Part shown: piece after piece, positions 25,326 to 34,971 of the stretch
Numbering within the stretch: position 1 is the stretch's first letter
How the letters are laid out: each line of letters starts with the position of its first letter
Notes under the pieces: model-generated
Told to the model about the DNA's origin: nothing
What the model saw: the letters and a program-made list of their open reading frames with translations, nothing else
Database searches by the model: none
Assembly: GCA_030533315.1 (NCBI GenBank)
Contig: JAUNJL010000007.1
Location: 1 to 64,000 of the forward strand
Length of the DNA stretch: 64,000 nt
Direction of reading: 5' to 3'
Source of the DNA: Eubacteriales bacterium
GTDB lineage: Bacteria > Bacillota_A > Clostridia > Lachnospirales > Lachnospiraceae
Program-made: the position numbers and the translations under genes

Positions 25326-26190
25326 GCTTCACCCTCCCCCTTAAAAAGTGACGAAGCTTATTGTTTTCCACAACCTTTTTGTTCTGAGCCTTCACCAGCA
25401 TTTCCCGCAGTTCCTTGCTGGTCAGGTCCCTGGTCAGCTTGCCTCCCTTTGCCACGGACACCATGCCTGTCTCCTCAGACACGATGATGGTCACAGAATC
25501 GCTCACCTCGCTGATCCCCACGCCGGCCCGGTGACGGGTGCCCAGCTGCTTGCTCAGCTCCATATTGTCCGAAAGGGGAAGGTAGCAGGTGGCCGACACG
25601 ATACGGTTTCCTCTCACCAGCACGGCCCCGTCATGAAGGGGTGTGTTGTGCTCAAAGATATTGATCAGAAGCTGACTGGTGAGGACCGCATCCACGGTGA
25701 TGCCGGTGCGCTCATATTCTGTCAGCCGGATATCCTGCTCTATGACGATCAGCGCTCCCGTCTTCACCTCCCCCATGTCGAAGCAGGCCTTGACCAGCTC
25801 GTTGACAGTCTTGTCCGTAAACCGCTCCTGCACCTCCCTGCCTGTGTCAAAGGGAATGAGCGCCGCCATGATCTTTTTCTGGCCCAGCTGCTCCAGAACC
25901 TTCCGAAGCTCCGGCTGGAAGATGATGACCACGGCGATGATCAGCACGTTGGCAAGATTGGTAAAAATCCAGAGAATGGTATTCATCTGAAAAATATAAG
26001 CAACGAAAATAAAGCCCAAAACAACCAGGATGCCCTTCAGCAGCGTATATGCTCTCGTAAACTTGATCCACACCATGAACTGGTACACGAAGAACGAGAT
26101 CAACGCGATCTCGATGATGTCGATCACTCCGACCTGGGGCAGCGCCATCTTGGCCAGATACTTTGTCAGCACATTTGCCATATCCTGCAT
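25315..26190 (-). CDS. cdaA: Membrane diadenylate cyclase
   Basis: This 291-residue DisA_N-domain enzyme makes c-di-AMP from two ATP. Three N-terminal helices (about 24-95) precede the cytoplasmic cyclase with DGA (187-189) and RHR (219-221), both intact. Start ATG 26190 is chosen because AGGAG is 6 nt upstream; an ATG 27 nt earlier adds no family sequence. c-di-AMP controls potassium and osmolyte transport and wall homeostasis, which fits the downstream wall enzyme. It is followed by cdaR with overlap. Confidence 0.95.
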   Translation of the reverse strand: MQDMANVLTKYLAKMALPQVGVIDIIEIALISFFVYQFMVWIKFTRAYTLLKGILVVLGFIFVAYIFQMNTILWIFTNLANVLIIAVVIIFQPELRKVLEQLGQKKIMAALIPFDTGREVQERFTDKTVNELVKACFDMGEVKTGALIVIEQDIRLTEYERTGITVDAVLTSQLLINIFEHNTPLHDGAVLVRGNRIVSATCYLPLSDNMELSKQLGTRHRAGVGISEVSDSVTIIVSEETGMVSVAKGGKLTRDLTSKELREMLVKAQNKKVVENNKLRHFLRGRVKHEE

Positions 26191-26263
26191 CGTGCTCTCC
26201 TTTCTGAAACTTCCCACATCATAAATTTCCTAAATCAAATAAAAACAACAGCACAAAAAACGC

Positions 26264-27373
26264 CTACAGGTCCTTCAGAGATTCTTCCAGCTTCTTCTCG
26301 AAATCCACGTCATCCGACTTCGGACTCTGTACCATGCGGGGCTGGGTATGCACCGGGGATGCCTTCTTCCTTCTCGGCTTCTCCTTCTCCCGGCTCCTGG
26401 GCGCCCCATAATAGGCATCCTCTTCCTCCGCCCTCTTTTCCTCCCGCACGGGCTCTGCATTAATCTTCTTGATGCTGCGCTCAGAGGTGGTCACGGAAGC
26501 CTTCGGCACCGCCTTTACGTAGTACACGTACTCGTCATCCTCGTATTCCAGCCGTTCCGTGCGGCTGTAGTCTCCGCCGAAAACGAAAAACTCCAGAACG
26601 ATCCCTGCCGCCACGGAGATGACGGTGCAGACCACCAGGGCTGGAAGGGACACGGTTGCACTCAGGTAGAAGCTGCCTATGAGGAGCACCAGCACGTAGG
26701 CGACGCCGCCCACAAGAATGGCAACCCTCCAGGCATAGTCAAAGGAACGGGTACGGATCAGACGCACCAGAAGGATCACCAGCACAAAGGCGATCACCGT
26801 GATCCACATCCCCCAGTTCTGCGCCAGGCCGTTGGCCATCAGCTGAAGCTTGGCCGTAACCTCCATATCCGGACTTGCCAGCGCATTGGACTGGGCCCGG
26901 AGAAAGCGGATGAAATAAAACAGTACGACGCCGCAGCCCGCCGGGATCGCCGTCAGGGAATTTCCCAGAAGGCCGCTTCCAATGGGAAGGAGAGCCGGGA
27001 CGCTGAATCCAAAGGACAGGGGAGTGCAGGCCAGCACGACATTCTGTCCGCCGGAAAAGCGGAGAAAGAATATCAGCATCACCAGCACCAAAACCAGCAT
27101 GAAGCCCGCCGCCTCAAGGGCCAGGCTGTAGCTGTGGAGCACCATCAGCACGAAGCCCACGTACACAATGACCGAGGACGGCAGGATGGAGCAGATGAGG
27201 GCCAGGATCAGCACGATAAACAGGTTGTCCAGCTGGGTCATGTATCCCATGTTGGAGTTGATCCACACGAAATAGAGCAGGGCCAGGACAAACCGAAAAA
27301 CAGGCAGGAGGTAGCCCTCATACTGTCCGTAAAAATTTTTGATCTTCTGTTTAAATTCTAGTAAGGCTGTCAT
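26264..27373 (-). CDS. Multi-spanning membrane protein of unknown function
   Basis: I do not recognise a characterised family. The 369-residue protein has about eight to nine hydrophobic helices (residues 20-290) with pairs of short loops, then a cytoplasmic charged tail of about 90 residues containing EDDEYVYYVKAVPKASV and a run of Lys/Arg/Glu. It overlaps the preceding small membrane-protein gene by 4 bp (ATGA) and lies about 70 bp upstream of cdaA. This placement suggests a cell-envelope role, possibly linked to c-di-AMP, but that is guesswork. Confidence 0.7.
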   Translation of the reverse strand: MTALLEFKQKIKNFYGQYEGYLLPVFRFVLALLYFVWINSNMGYMTQLDNLFIVLILALICSILPSSVIVYVGFVLMVLHSYSLALEAAGFMLVLVLVMLIFFLRFSGGQNVVLACTPLSFGFSVPALLPIGSGLLGNSLTAIPAGCGVVLFYFIRFLRAQSNALASPDMEVTAKLQLMANGLAQNWGMWITVIAFVLVILLVRLIRTRSFDYAWRVAILVGGVAYVLVLLIGSFYLSATVSLPALVVCTVISVAAGIVLEFFVFGGDYSRTERLEYEDDEYVYYVKAVPKASVTTSERSIKKINAEPVREEKRAEEEDAYYGAPRSREKEKPRRKKASPVHTQPRMVQSPKSDDVDFEKKLEESLKDL

Positions 27374-27804
27374 CTCTTATACCCTCCTGACGTTTCCCGC
27401 CCCGCGGTCTTTTTTTCTTCCCGTCCGTACATTTTTTCCAGCCGGGTGAGCTGCACGTAGTATTCCTTGACGCTCTTTTTTGCCATGTGGTACTTCACAG
27501 AATACTGGACATAGGTGAGAAAGGAGTAGGCCGCCAGCACCGCCACATAGCCCACGATCACCCCCGCCACAAGGCTCACCAGATCCATCTTGTGAATGTT
27601 GTTCATCAGGTATTCGGAGTTGTACACGGCTGCGGCGGCAAGCACCAGGGCATATCCGATGGTGACCAGAAAAAAGTTTTTGATGAGGGCAAGGCCGATA
27701 TAATCGCTCCGGTAATACCGGCTCACCGGAAGATCCCTTCTGCCCTCCCGTTTTTCGTACATGGCAAGACGGTTCATGATTTTCACTTTTTCTTCGTTGA
27801 TCAT
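27370..27804 (-). CDS. Small membrane protein of unknown function
   Basis: This 144-residue protein has a basic N-terminus, two to three helices (about 40-60 and 75-100) and a charged C-terminus with YYVQLTRLEKMYGREEKK. I recognise no domain. It starts an apparent two-gene unit with the larger membrane protein (ATGA overlap) and has a promoter candidate 140 bp upstream at 27941-27969. Confidence 0.65.
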   Translation of the reverse strand: MINEEKVKIMNRLAMYEKREGRRDLPVSRYYRSDYIGLALIKNFFLVTIGYALVLAAAAVYNSEYLMNNIHKMDLVSLVAGVIVGYVAVLAAYSFLTYVQYSVKYHMAKKSVKEYYVQLTRLEKMYGREEKKTAGRETSGGYKR

Positions 27805-27940
27805 AGATGGTTCCTCGCAATCCTATTTTCTCCCAGAGGGGATCTATCTGGCCGCTCTCCGCCTCCCGTCGGGAGCACGGCCTTAAGAAAGAAGCAGGAT
27901 TTCTTTCTTTTTTCTCATATAGAAACACTCATACAGATTA

Positions 27941-27969
27941 ATTGTACCATATATCCCCATCTATGAAAA
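27941..27969 (-). promoter_or_regulatory. Candidate promoter of the membrane-protein / cdaA unit
   Basis: On the minus strand TTTTCA (27964-27969) and TACAAT (27941-27946) are 17 bp apart in AT-rich DNA. The leader to 27804 is about 130 nt and includes a T/C-rich inverted repeat (AAGAAAGAA/TTTCTTTCTT). The rest of the gap to comF shows nothing notable. Confidence 0.55.
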
Positions 27970-28032
27970 GTATTTTTTCGCAGCGGTATGTGCCGCCTCG
28001 TTTGGGCTTGGGAGGGGGTGAGGGGGCAAATG

Positions 28033-28776
28033 TTATATGTCCTTTGCTCCTGTGCACAGGGTGAGGAAAAAGATGGGGCCGGCGCCTCCTTCCTTCAGAC
28101 AGGCTGCTGCGGCGTCCATGGTGCTGCCGGTGGTATACACGTCGTCCACCAGAAGGATGCGCTCTCCCGCAAGCTCTCTTGTCACAAGAAAGGCCTCCCT
28201 CAGGTTTCGCTTTCTCTGGGCCGCATCCAGCTTCTTCTGCTCCCCGGTCTCCCGCCGCTTTTTCATCAGCTCCGCATCCAGCCTCAATCCTGTGCGGTCA
28301 CAGAGGATTCGGGCCAGATCCCGGGCCTGGTTGAAGCCTCTCTGCCGTCTTCTTTTGGAAGAAAGAGGCACCGGCACCACCAGCTGAGGCCGCCATCTGG
28401 CCAGCTCTCTTTTTCCAAAGCGAAAGAGAGCCTCCCCGTAGAACCGCCCGTACTCCCGGCAGCCCTGCAGCTTGTATCTTTTCAGGGAAGCCCTCATTTT
28501 GTCATCGTACAGAAAGATCCCCTTCCCCTGGTCAAAATGACGCTCCGTCCTGGCACAGTCCCGGCAATACTCCTGCTCCTCCTCCACCGGCTTTCCACAC
28601 CGCATACAGACAGGCCCTGAAATGGGCCTCAGTCCCTTTTGGCAGTCCGGGCAGAGAAATGCCCTGGGATCCGGAAGGATCTCATGACACAGAGGGCACC
28701 TGGCCGGGTACAGAAGCTCCAGAAAGCTCCTGGATACGCAGTCCCAGAGAGCTGTAACGCTTCTGCTGTTTCTCAT
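28033..28776 (-). CDS. comF: ComF-family phosphoribosyltransferase-like protein
   Basis: This 247-residue protein has an N-terminal double zinc ribbon (CPLC, CPDC, CMRC, CRDC between about residues 27 and 73) and a C-terminal PRTase domain with the PRPP loop ILLVDDVYTTGSTM. ComF homologues aid DNA uptake or recombination; a link to DNA handling fits the neighbour recD2. ATG 28776 has GAGGAG about 10 nt upstream but lies 95 bp inside recD2, an unusually long overlap, so a shorter start cannot be excluded. Confidence 0.9.
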   Translation of the reverse strand: MRNSRSVTALWDCVSRSFLELLYPARCPLCHEILPDPRAFLCPDCQKGLRPISGPVCMRCGKPVEEEQEYCRDCARTERHFDQGKGIFLYDDKMRASLKRYKLQGCREYGRFYGEALFRFGKRELARWRPQLVVPVPLSSKRRRQRGFNQARDLARILCDRTGLRLDAELMKKRRETGEQKKLDAAQRKRNLREAFLVTRELAGERILLVDDVYTTGSTMDAAAACLKEGGAGPIFFLTLCTGAKDI

Positions 28777-30946
28777 TATGGATCATCTCCTCAAAGGTTT
28801 CCTGGCTTCCCACCACGGTAACACACCTTCTGGCCCTGGTCACCGCCGTGTAAAGCAGGTTCCGGTTCAGCAGCATCCTGGGTCCGGACAAAAGAGGCAG
28901 AATCACCGCCGGGTACTCCGAGCCCTGGGACTTGTGGATGGTGACGGCATAGGCCAGCTCCAGCTCGTCCAGCTGCTTAAAGGAATACTGGGCGTGCCTG
29001 CCGTCCTCAAACTCCACCTCCGCCATCTCCGTAAACTCGTTAAGCTCCTTTAGGATCCCCGTGTCTCCATTGAAAACGCCCACGCCCTTCTCCACGGGAA
29101 TGCCGTATTTGCCCCGGACCTCCCACTCCAGCTGATAATTGTTTTTTACCTGCATCACCTTGTCCCCCTCCCGGAAAAGCCGCTCTCCCAGCTCCTTCTC
29201 CCGCTTGCCCTCCCCCGGAGGGTTCAGATATCTCTGAAGGACCTGGTTCAGCCGCTCCACACCCAAAAGCCCCTTCCGCATGGGTGTCAGTACCTGGAGC
29301 TCGAAGGGCCTTGCATCCACGTATCTGGGCAGCTTCTCCTGAATCAGGGCGATCACCACCCGCAGGATGGTATTCGCATCCCCCCTTTTCAGGAAAAAGA
29401 AATCCCGGCTCTTGTTGTCCAGGGAGACCATCTCCCCCCGGTTGATCTTGTGGGCATTGACCACGATGTCACTCTCCGATGCCTGGCGGAAGATCTTCTT
29501 CAGCTCCACCACGGGAAAGGCCTGGCTGCGGATGATGTCCCGCAGCACGTTCCCCGGCCCCACGCTGGGAAGCTGATTCTCGTCCCCCACCAGGATCAGC
29601 CTGGTTCCGGCGGTCACCGCCAGAAGAAGGGAGTGCATAAGGAAAATATCCACCATGGACATCTCATCGATGATGATCACGTCCGCCTCCAGGGGGTTCT
29701 GGGCGTTCCGGTCAAAATGGATGCCCCGCCTCCCCCCCTCCTCATCAGGGAGCCCGTTCAGCTCCAAAAGACGGTGGATGGTCCTGGCCTCATAGCCCGT
29801 CGCCTCGGTCATGCGCTTCGCCGCCCTCCCTGTGGGCGCCGCCAGATGGAGGATCGCCCCCTCCCCTTCAAAGAAACGGATGATGGCGTTGATCGTGGTG
29901 GTCTTTCCAGTGCCAGGCCCTCCCGTCAGGATCATCAGGCCATGGCCGGCGGCCTCCGTCACCGCCCTTCTCTGCATCTCGTCCAGAACGGTCCCCGTCT
30001 CCTTCTCGATCTGGGAAATCCGCTTTTTTACCAGGGATTCCTCCTGAGGATACTGGATGTTCAGCTCCGTCAGCATCCTGGCCGTATTGAGCTCCACCTG
30101 ATAGTTTCGACTGGGGTACACAAGAGTCCGTCCTTCCGTCTCCTTCAGCACCAGCTTCCGGTCGATGGCCATGTCCATCAGATGCTTCTCCATGTAGGAG
30201 GCGTCCACGTCCAAAAGCCGCTCCGCCCTGGCAAAAAGCTGCTCCTTCGGCAGATAGATGTGCCCCTCCGCCGAAGCCTGCACCAGAGTATACAACATGC
30301 CGCTTCGGATCCTGTAATCTGAATCTGTATGGATCCCTATGCGGGAGGCGATCTCATCTGCGATCTTGAACCCAACGCCGGCGATATCCTCCGCCAGGCG
30401 GTAGGGGTTCTCCTGCAGCACGCCATACACCGACTGCCCGTATTTCTGATAAATCTTCGCCCCCAGATTCAGAGAAATCCCGTACTTCTGGAGAAAGATC
30501 ATGGCCCGCCGCATCTCCGTCTTCTCCGCCACCTGTGCGGCGATTTCCCTGGCCTTCTTCTCACTGATCCCCTTGACCTCCGAAAGCCGTTCCGGCTCCT
30601 CCTCCACGATCCGCAGGGTATCCTCCCCAAAGCGGCGGACGATCCTTGCCGCCAGGGCCGCACCGATGCCTTTGATGGCGCCGGAGCCCAGATACCGCTC
30701 CATGGCCATGCTGTCCTCCGGCATTTTTTCCACGTAGGACTGGATCTGGAACTGCCTGCCGTAAACCGGGTGGGTGGTATACTGCCCTGACGCCTCTATG
30801 GCCGTCCCCTGTGAGATCGAGGGAAAATTCCCCACACAGGTCAGCTCCTCTTCCTCCCCCGCCATTTTTATGACCATGACCGTGTACCCGTTCTCATCGT
30901 TTCGAAAGACCACGTGGTCAATGTATCCGGTAACAATCTCGCTCAT
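28682..30946 (-). CDS. recD2: RecD2-type ATP-dependent DNA helicase
   Basis: This 754-residue 5'-3' SF1B helicase has an N-terminal OB-like region, helix-hairpin-helix segments (about 95-200), Walker A GGPGTGKTTT, motif II DEMSM and a C-terminal UvrD-like domain with VTIHKSQGSEYPAVI. RecD2 works without RecBC in Firmicutes in genome stability. ATG 30946 follows GGAGAG. It lies between an mreB-like gene and comF, and its 3' end overlaps comF by 95 bp. Confidence 0.95.
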   Translation of the reverse strand: MSEIVTGYIDHVVFRNDENGYTVMVIKMAGEEEELTCVGNFPSISQGTAIEASGQYTTHPVYGRQFQIQSYVEKMPEDSMAMERYLGSGAIKGIGAALAARIVRRFGEDTLRIVEEEPERLSEVKGISEKKAREIAAQVAEKTEMRRAMIFLQKYGISLNLGAKIYQKYGQSVYGVLQENPYRLAEDIAGVGFKIADEIASRIGIHTDSDYRIRSGMLYTLVQASAEGHIYLPKEQLFARAERLLDVDASYMEKHLMDMAIDRKLVLKETEGRTLVYPSRNYQVELNTARMLTELNIQYPQEESLVKKRISQIEKETGTVLDEMQRRAVTEAAGHGLMILTGGPGTGKTTTINAIIRFFEGEGAILHLAAPTGRAAKRMTEATGYEARTIHRLLELNGLPDEEGGRRGIHFDRNAQNPLEADVIIIDEMSMVDIFLMHSLLLAVTAGTRLILVGDENQLPSVGPGNVLRDIIRSQAFPVVELKKIFRQASESDIVVNAHKINRGEMVSLDNKSRDFFFLKRGDANTILRVVIALIQEKLPRYVDARPFELQVLTPMRKGLLGVERLNQVLQRYLNPPGEGKREKELGERLFREGDKVMQVKNNYQLEWEVRGKYGIPVEKGVGVFNGDTGILKELNEFTEMAEVEFEDGRHAQYSFKQLDELELAYAVTIHKSQGSEYPAVILPLLSGPRMLLNRNLLYTAVTRARRCVTVVGSQETFEEMIHNEKQQKRYSSLGLRIQELSGASVPGQVPSVS

Positions 30947-30967
30947 GCTTCTCTCCTGCCTTCCGCC

Positions 30968-30999
30968 GCTGGGAGCGCCAAAAACAGGGCGCTCCCAGC
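30968..30999 (-). terminator. 12-bp hairpin between mreB-like gene and recD2
   Basis: GCTGGGAGCGCC (30968-30979) and GGCGCTCCCAGC (30988-30999) are perfectly complementary around an A-rich 8-nt loop. No T tract follows. It probably separates the mreB-like gene (stop at 31010) from recD2. Confidence 0.55.
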
Positions 31000-31009
31000 A
31001 AGCCCCCTG

Positions 31010-31999
31010 TCATTCATCCATCCTCGCCATCACCTCTGCGTATTTTCCCGTTCCCACGGCGACCACCACCATGGCGTCCTGGACCGTCAGCGTGCTCACC
31101 CCGGTTCTCTGCTCAATGAGGCTGTCCATGCCGCGGAGCATGGCTCCCCCTCCGGTCAGCACAATCCCCCGGTCCACGATGTCCGCCGCCAGCTCCGGGG
31201 GCGTTTTTTCCAGAACGCTGTGAACAGCCTCCACAATCTGTCCCGTGGCCTCCTTCAGGGCCTCCCGCATCTCCTCCGAGGTGAGGGTCACCGTCTTGGG
31301 AAGGCCGGTGATCACGTTTCTGCCCTTGACCTCCATGGTCCTGGGAGCCGCCTCCCGGCTGGCCGTCCCGATCTTCCGTTTGATCTTTTCCGCCGTGTCC
31401 TCCCCGATGAAAAGACTGTGTGTTTTCCTTGCGTAGCTCATGATGGCCTGGTTAAAATGGTCCCCCGCCACCTTGATGGAAGCGGAAACCACCACTCCGG
31501 CCATGGAGATCACCGCCACGTCCGTCGTCCCCGCCCCCACGTCCACGATCAGATTCCCGAAGGGCTTCGTCACATCCACGCCCGCTCCGATGGCGGCTGC
31601 TATAGGCTCCTCCACCAGGAAGACCTCCCGGGCCCCCGCCTGGTAGGTGGCCTCCTCCACAGCCTTTTTTTCCACCTCGGTGATGCCGCTGGGGATGCAG
31701 ATGCTGATCCGGGGCTTTCGGAAGGCCCGCCTTCCCATGGCCTTGGAAATAAAAAATTTCAGCATTTTTTCCAGAACTATGTAATCCACGATCACACCCT
31801 GACGGATGGGCCAGATGACCTCCAGATTGGAGGAGACATGTCCGGCCATCTGTCTGGCCTCCTCCCCCATGGCCCTGATCTTTTCTGAATCCTTATCATA
31901 AACCGCCACGGAGGGCTCCATGAGGACAAGACCCCTGCCGGTGGAATACACCAGGCTGTTCCTGGTGCCAAGGTCGATCCCTATATCACTCGCCGCCAT
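31010..31999 (-). CDS. mreB: MreB/Mbl-family actin-like protein
   Basis: This 329-residue bacterial actin guides lateral wall synthesis. The nucleotide site is visible as GIDLGTRNS (phosphate 1), DVGAGTTD (phosphate 2) and GIVLTGGGAMLRG (adenosine). The usual GTANT of MreB reads GTRNS here. It stands alone without mreC or mreD, so it is more likely an Mbl/MreBH-type paralogue than the main MreB. AAAGGAG lies ahead of ATG 31999, and uvrA is upstream. Confidence 0.9.
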   Translation of the reverse strand: MAASDIGIDLGTRNSLVYSTGRGLVLMEPSVAVYDKDSEKIRAMGEEARQMAGHVSSNLEVIWPIRQGVIVDYIVLEKMLKFFISKAMGRRAFRKPRISICIPSGITEVEKKAVEEATYQAGAREVFLVEEPIAAAIGAGVDVTKPFGNLIVDVGAGTTDVAVISMAGVVVSASIKVAGDHFNQAIMSYARKTHSLFIGEDTAEKIKRKIGTASREAAPRTMEVKGRNVITGLPKTVTLTSEEMREALKEATGQIVEAVHSVLEKTPPELAADIVDRGIVLTGGGAMLRGMDSLIEQRTGVSTLTVQDAMVVVAVGTGKYAEVMARMDE

Positions 32000-32074
32000 A
32001 AACGCTCCTTTCTCCTTTGCACGTTCTCCCTGAAAAGCGAAAAAGAGGCCGCTCCTCCTTTCCGCCCTTCTCCC

Positions 32075-34921
32075 TTATTTTTCCAGGTATTTCTTTACGT
32101 ATTGCCCCGTATAGGAGGCAGGGTTTGCGGCCACCTCCTCCGGCGTTCCCCTGGCCACCACCGTGCCGCCCTTGTCGCCTCCCTCCGGACCGATGTCAAT
32201 GATGTAGTCCGCAGTCTTGATCACGTCCAGATTGTGCTCAATGACCACCACGGTATTTCCCCCCTGGGAAAGCCTCCTCAGGATCTCCACCAGCTTGTGG
32301 ACATCCGCAAAATGAAGGCCTGTGGTGGGCTCGTCCAAAATGTAGATCGTCTTTCCCGTGCTCCGCTTGCTCAGCTCTGTTGCCAGCTTGATCCGCTGGG
32401 CCTCCCCGCCGGAAAGGGTGGTGGAGGGCTGTCCCAAACGGATGTAGGAAAGGCCCACGTCATTGAGGGTCTCGATCTTCCGGCGGATGGAGGGGATGTT
32501 CTCAAAAAAGGGAAGAGCCTCCTCCACTGTCATGTTCAGGACGTCGTAAATGTTCTTGTCCTTGTACTTAACCTCCAGGGTCTCCCGATTGTACCGTTTT
32601 CCCTTGCACACCTCGCAGGGCACGTACACGTCCGGTAAAAAGTGCATCTCAATCTTGATGATACCGTCGCCACTGCAGGCCTCGCAGCGCCCGCCCTTCA
32701 CATTGAAGCTGAAGCGGCCTTTTTTGTAGCCCTTCGCCTTGGCGTCCGCCGTGGCCGCAAACAGATCCCGGATCTGGTCGAAGACGCCGGTGTAGGTGGC
32801 CGGGTTTGACCGGGGAGTCCGTCCGATGGGAGACTGGTCAATGGCAATGACCTTGTCCAGCTGCTCCTCCCCCAGAATCCCATCATGGGCTCCCGGGATC
32901 ACCCGGGCCCGGTTCAAATCCCTGGCCAGCGTCTTGTACAGGATCTCATTGATCAGGGAGCTTTTTCCGGAGCCGGACACCCCGGTGATGCAGGTCATGA
33001 CGCCCAGCGGGATCTCCACGTCAATATGCTTCAGGTTGTTCTGGGCCGCGCCCTTGATGGTGAGAAAGCCGGAAGGCTTTTTTCTTTCCTCTGGTACCGG
33101 GATCCTCAGCCGTCCCCCCAGGTACGCTCCCGTGATGGAATTTTCATTTTTCATCAGGTCCTGGGCGGTGCCGATCCCCACCAGCTGCCCGCCGTGCTCT
33201 CCCGCTCCCGGGCCGATGTCCACCACGCAGTCGGCGGCAAGCATGGTGTCCTCGTCATGCTCCACCACGATCAGGCTGTTTCCCAGATCCCGCAGCTGCA
33301 TCAGCGCCTTCAAAAGCTTGTCGTTGTCCCTCTGGTGGAGTCCGATGCTGGGCTCGTCCAGGATATAGGCCACGCCCACCAATCCGGATCCGATCTGGGT
33401 GGCAAGGCGGATCCGCTGGGCCTCTCCCCCGGAAAGGGTGGCCGTAGCCCTGGACAAGGACAGGTAATCCAGGCCCACATCCGAGAGGAAGCCGACCCTT
33501 GCCCGGATCTCCTTCAAAATCTGCTTTCCGATGAGGAGCTGCTGGGGAGACAGCTCCATCTCCTCCAGAAATTTCTTCAGCTTCACGATGGACAGGTTGG
33601 TCACCTGATAAATATTCTTGTCCGCCACGGTCACGGCCAGGGATTCTTTTTTCAGCCTCTGTCCCTTACAGGCGGTGCAGGGCGTCACCTGCATAAAGCT
33701 CTCATACTCCTGCTTCATGGCGTCAGAGCCAGTCTCCCGGTATCTCTGCTCCACATTTTTCAGAAGACCGGGGAAAGCCACGTCGTAGACGCCTTCCCCT
33801 CTTTGCCCCTTGTAATACACCTTCACGGAACGGCCTCCCGTCCCGTGCACCAGAACCTCCCGCACCTCCTTGGGGTATTCCTCAAAGGGCGTTTCCAGGC
33901 TGAAGTGGTACTCCTTTGACAGGGCGCTCAGGATGGCATGGGTAAAGCTGCTCTTGTCCGTGCAGGACTGCCAGCCCGTCACCGCAATGGCCCCCTGGGC
34001 GATGGACAGGGAGGGATCGGGTATGATCAGGTTGATGTCGAACTCCATCTTATACCCCAATCCCAGGCACTGAGGACAGGCTCCGAAGGGATTGTTGAAG
34101 GAAAAGCTCCTGGGCTCGATCTCGTCCACGCTGATGCCGCAGTCCGGGCAGGAAAAGCTCTGGCTGAAATTCAGGCAGCTGCCGTCCATGGTATCCACCA
34201 CGAGAAGGCCGTCAGACAGTCCCAGCACCGTCTCGATGGAGTCTGTCAAACGCTTTTCGATCCCCTCCTTCACAATCAGACGGTCCACGATGATGGAGAT
34301 GCTGTGCTTGATGTTTTTGTCCAGGTGGATCTCCTCCGAAAGCTCATAAACGTTGCCGTCGATCTCCACCCGCACGTAGCCGCTCCGCTTGGCCTGCTCC
34401 AGAAGCTTTGCGTGCGTGCCCTTCCTCCCCCTCACCACGGGAGCCAAAAGCTGAAGCCTGGTTCGCTCCGGCAGGGTCATGATCTGATCCACCATCTGAT
34501 CCACGGTCTGCTTCTTGATCTCCTTGCCGCACTTAGGGCAATGAGGAATCCCCACCCTGGCGTAGAGGAGACGAAAATAATCGTAGATCTCCGTCACCGT
34601 CCCCACCGTGGAACGGGGATTCCGGTTGGTGGATTTCTGGTCGATGGAGATGGCGGGGGGCAGGCCCTCGATGCTCTCCACGTCCGGCTTTTCCATCTGT
34701 CCCAAAAACTGTCTCGCATAGGAGGACAGAGACTCCATATACCGCCTCTGCCCCTCCGCATAAATGGTATCAAAGGCCAGAGAGGATTTCCCCGACCCGC
34801 TTAGGCCGGTCAGGACCACAAACTGATCCCTGGGGATGTCCACCGTCAGGTTTTTCAGGTTGTTTTCATTTGCGCCGCGAATGCGAATAAATTGTTTTTT
34901 ACTGGTTTTCTCTTCCCACAT
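32075..34921 (-). CDS. uvrA: Excinuclease ABC subunit A
   Basis: This 948-residue damage sensor of nucleotide excision repair is full length. It has two ABC ATPase modules (Walker [10 protein letters not shown] near residue 35 and GVSGSGKSS near 645), two LSGGEAQR signatures and zinc-finger cysteines (CPDC...CPQC and CSGDG...CEVC). ATG 34921 has GGAGG upstream. uvrB is not in the window. Confidence 0.97.
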   Translation of the reverse strand: MWEEKTSKKQFIRIRGANENNLKNLTVDIPRDQFVVLTGLSGSGKSSLAFDTIYAEGQRRYMESLSSYARQFLGQMEKPDVESIEGLPPAISIDQKSTNRNPRSTVGTVTEIYDYFRLLYARVGIPHCPKCGKEIKKQTVDQMVDQIMTLPERTRLQLLAPVVRGRKGTHAKLLEQAKRSGYVRVEIDGNVYELSEEIHLDKNIKHSISIIVDRLIVKEGIEKRLTDSIETVLGLSDGLLVVDTMDGSCLNFSQSFSCPDCGISVDEIEPRSFSFNNPFGACPQCLGLGYKMEFDINLIIPDPSLSIAQGAIAVTGWQSCTDKSSFTHAILSALSKEYHFSLETPFEEYPKEVREVLVHGTGGRSVKVYYKGQRGEGVYDVAFPGLLKNVEQRYRETGSDAMKQEYESFMQVTPCTACKGQRLKKESLAVTVADKNIYQVTNLSIVKLKKFLEEMELSPQQLLIGKQILKEIRARVGFLSDVGLDYLSLSRATATLSGGEAQRIRLATQIGSGLVGVAYILDEPSIGLHQRDNDKLLKALMQLRDLGNSLIVVEHDEDTMLAADCVVDIGPGAGEHGGQLVGIGTAQDLMKNENSITGAYLGGRLRIPVPEERKKPSGFLTIKGAAQNNLKHIDVEIPLGVMTCITGVSGSGKSSLINEILYKTLARDLNRARVIPGAHDGILGEEQLDKVIAIDQSPIGRTPRSNPATYTGVFDQIRDLFAATADAKAKGYKKGRFSFNVKGGRCEACSGDGIIKIEMHFLPDVYVPCEVCKGKRYNRETLEVKYKDKNIYDVLNMTVEEALPFFENIPSIRRKIETLNDVGLSYIRLGQPSTTLSGGEAQRIKLATELSKRSTGKTIYILDEPTTGLHFADVHKLVEILRRLSQGGNTVVVIEHNLDVIKTADYIIDIGPEGGDKGGTVVARGTPEEVAANPASYTGQYVKKYLEK

Positions 34922-34971
34922 GTCTGCCTCCGGTCTGTTTATCTGATCGCTCCTCGCCCAAAGTCACGGCC

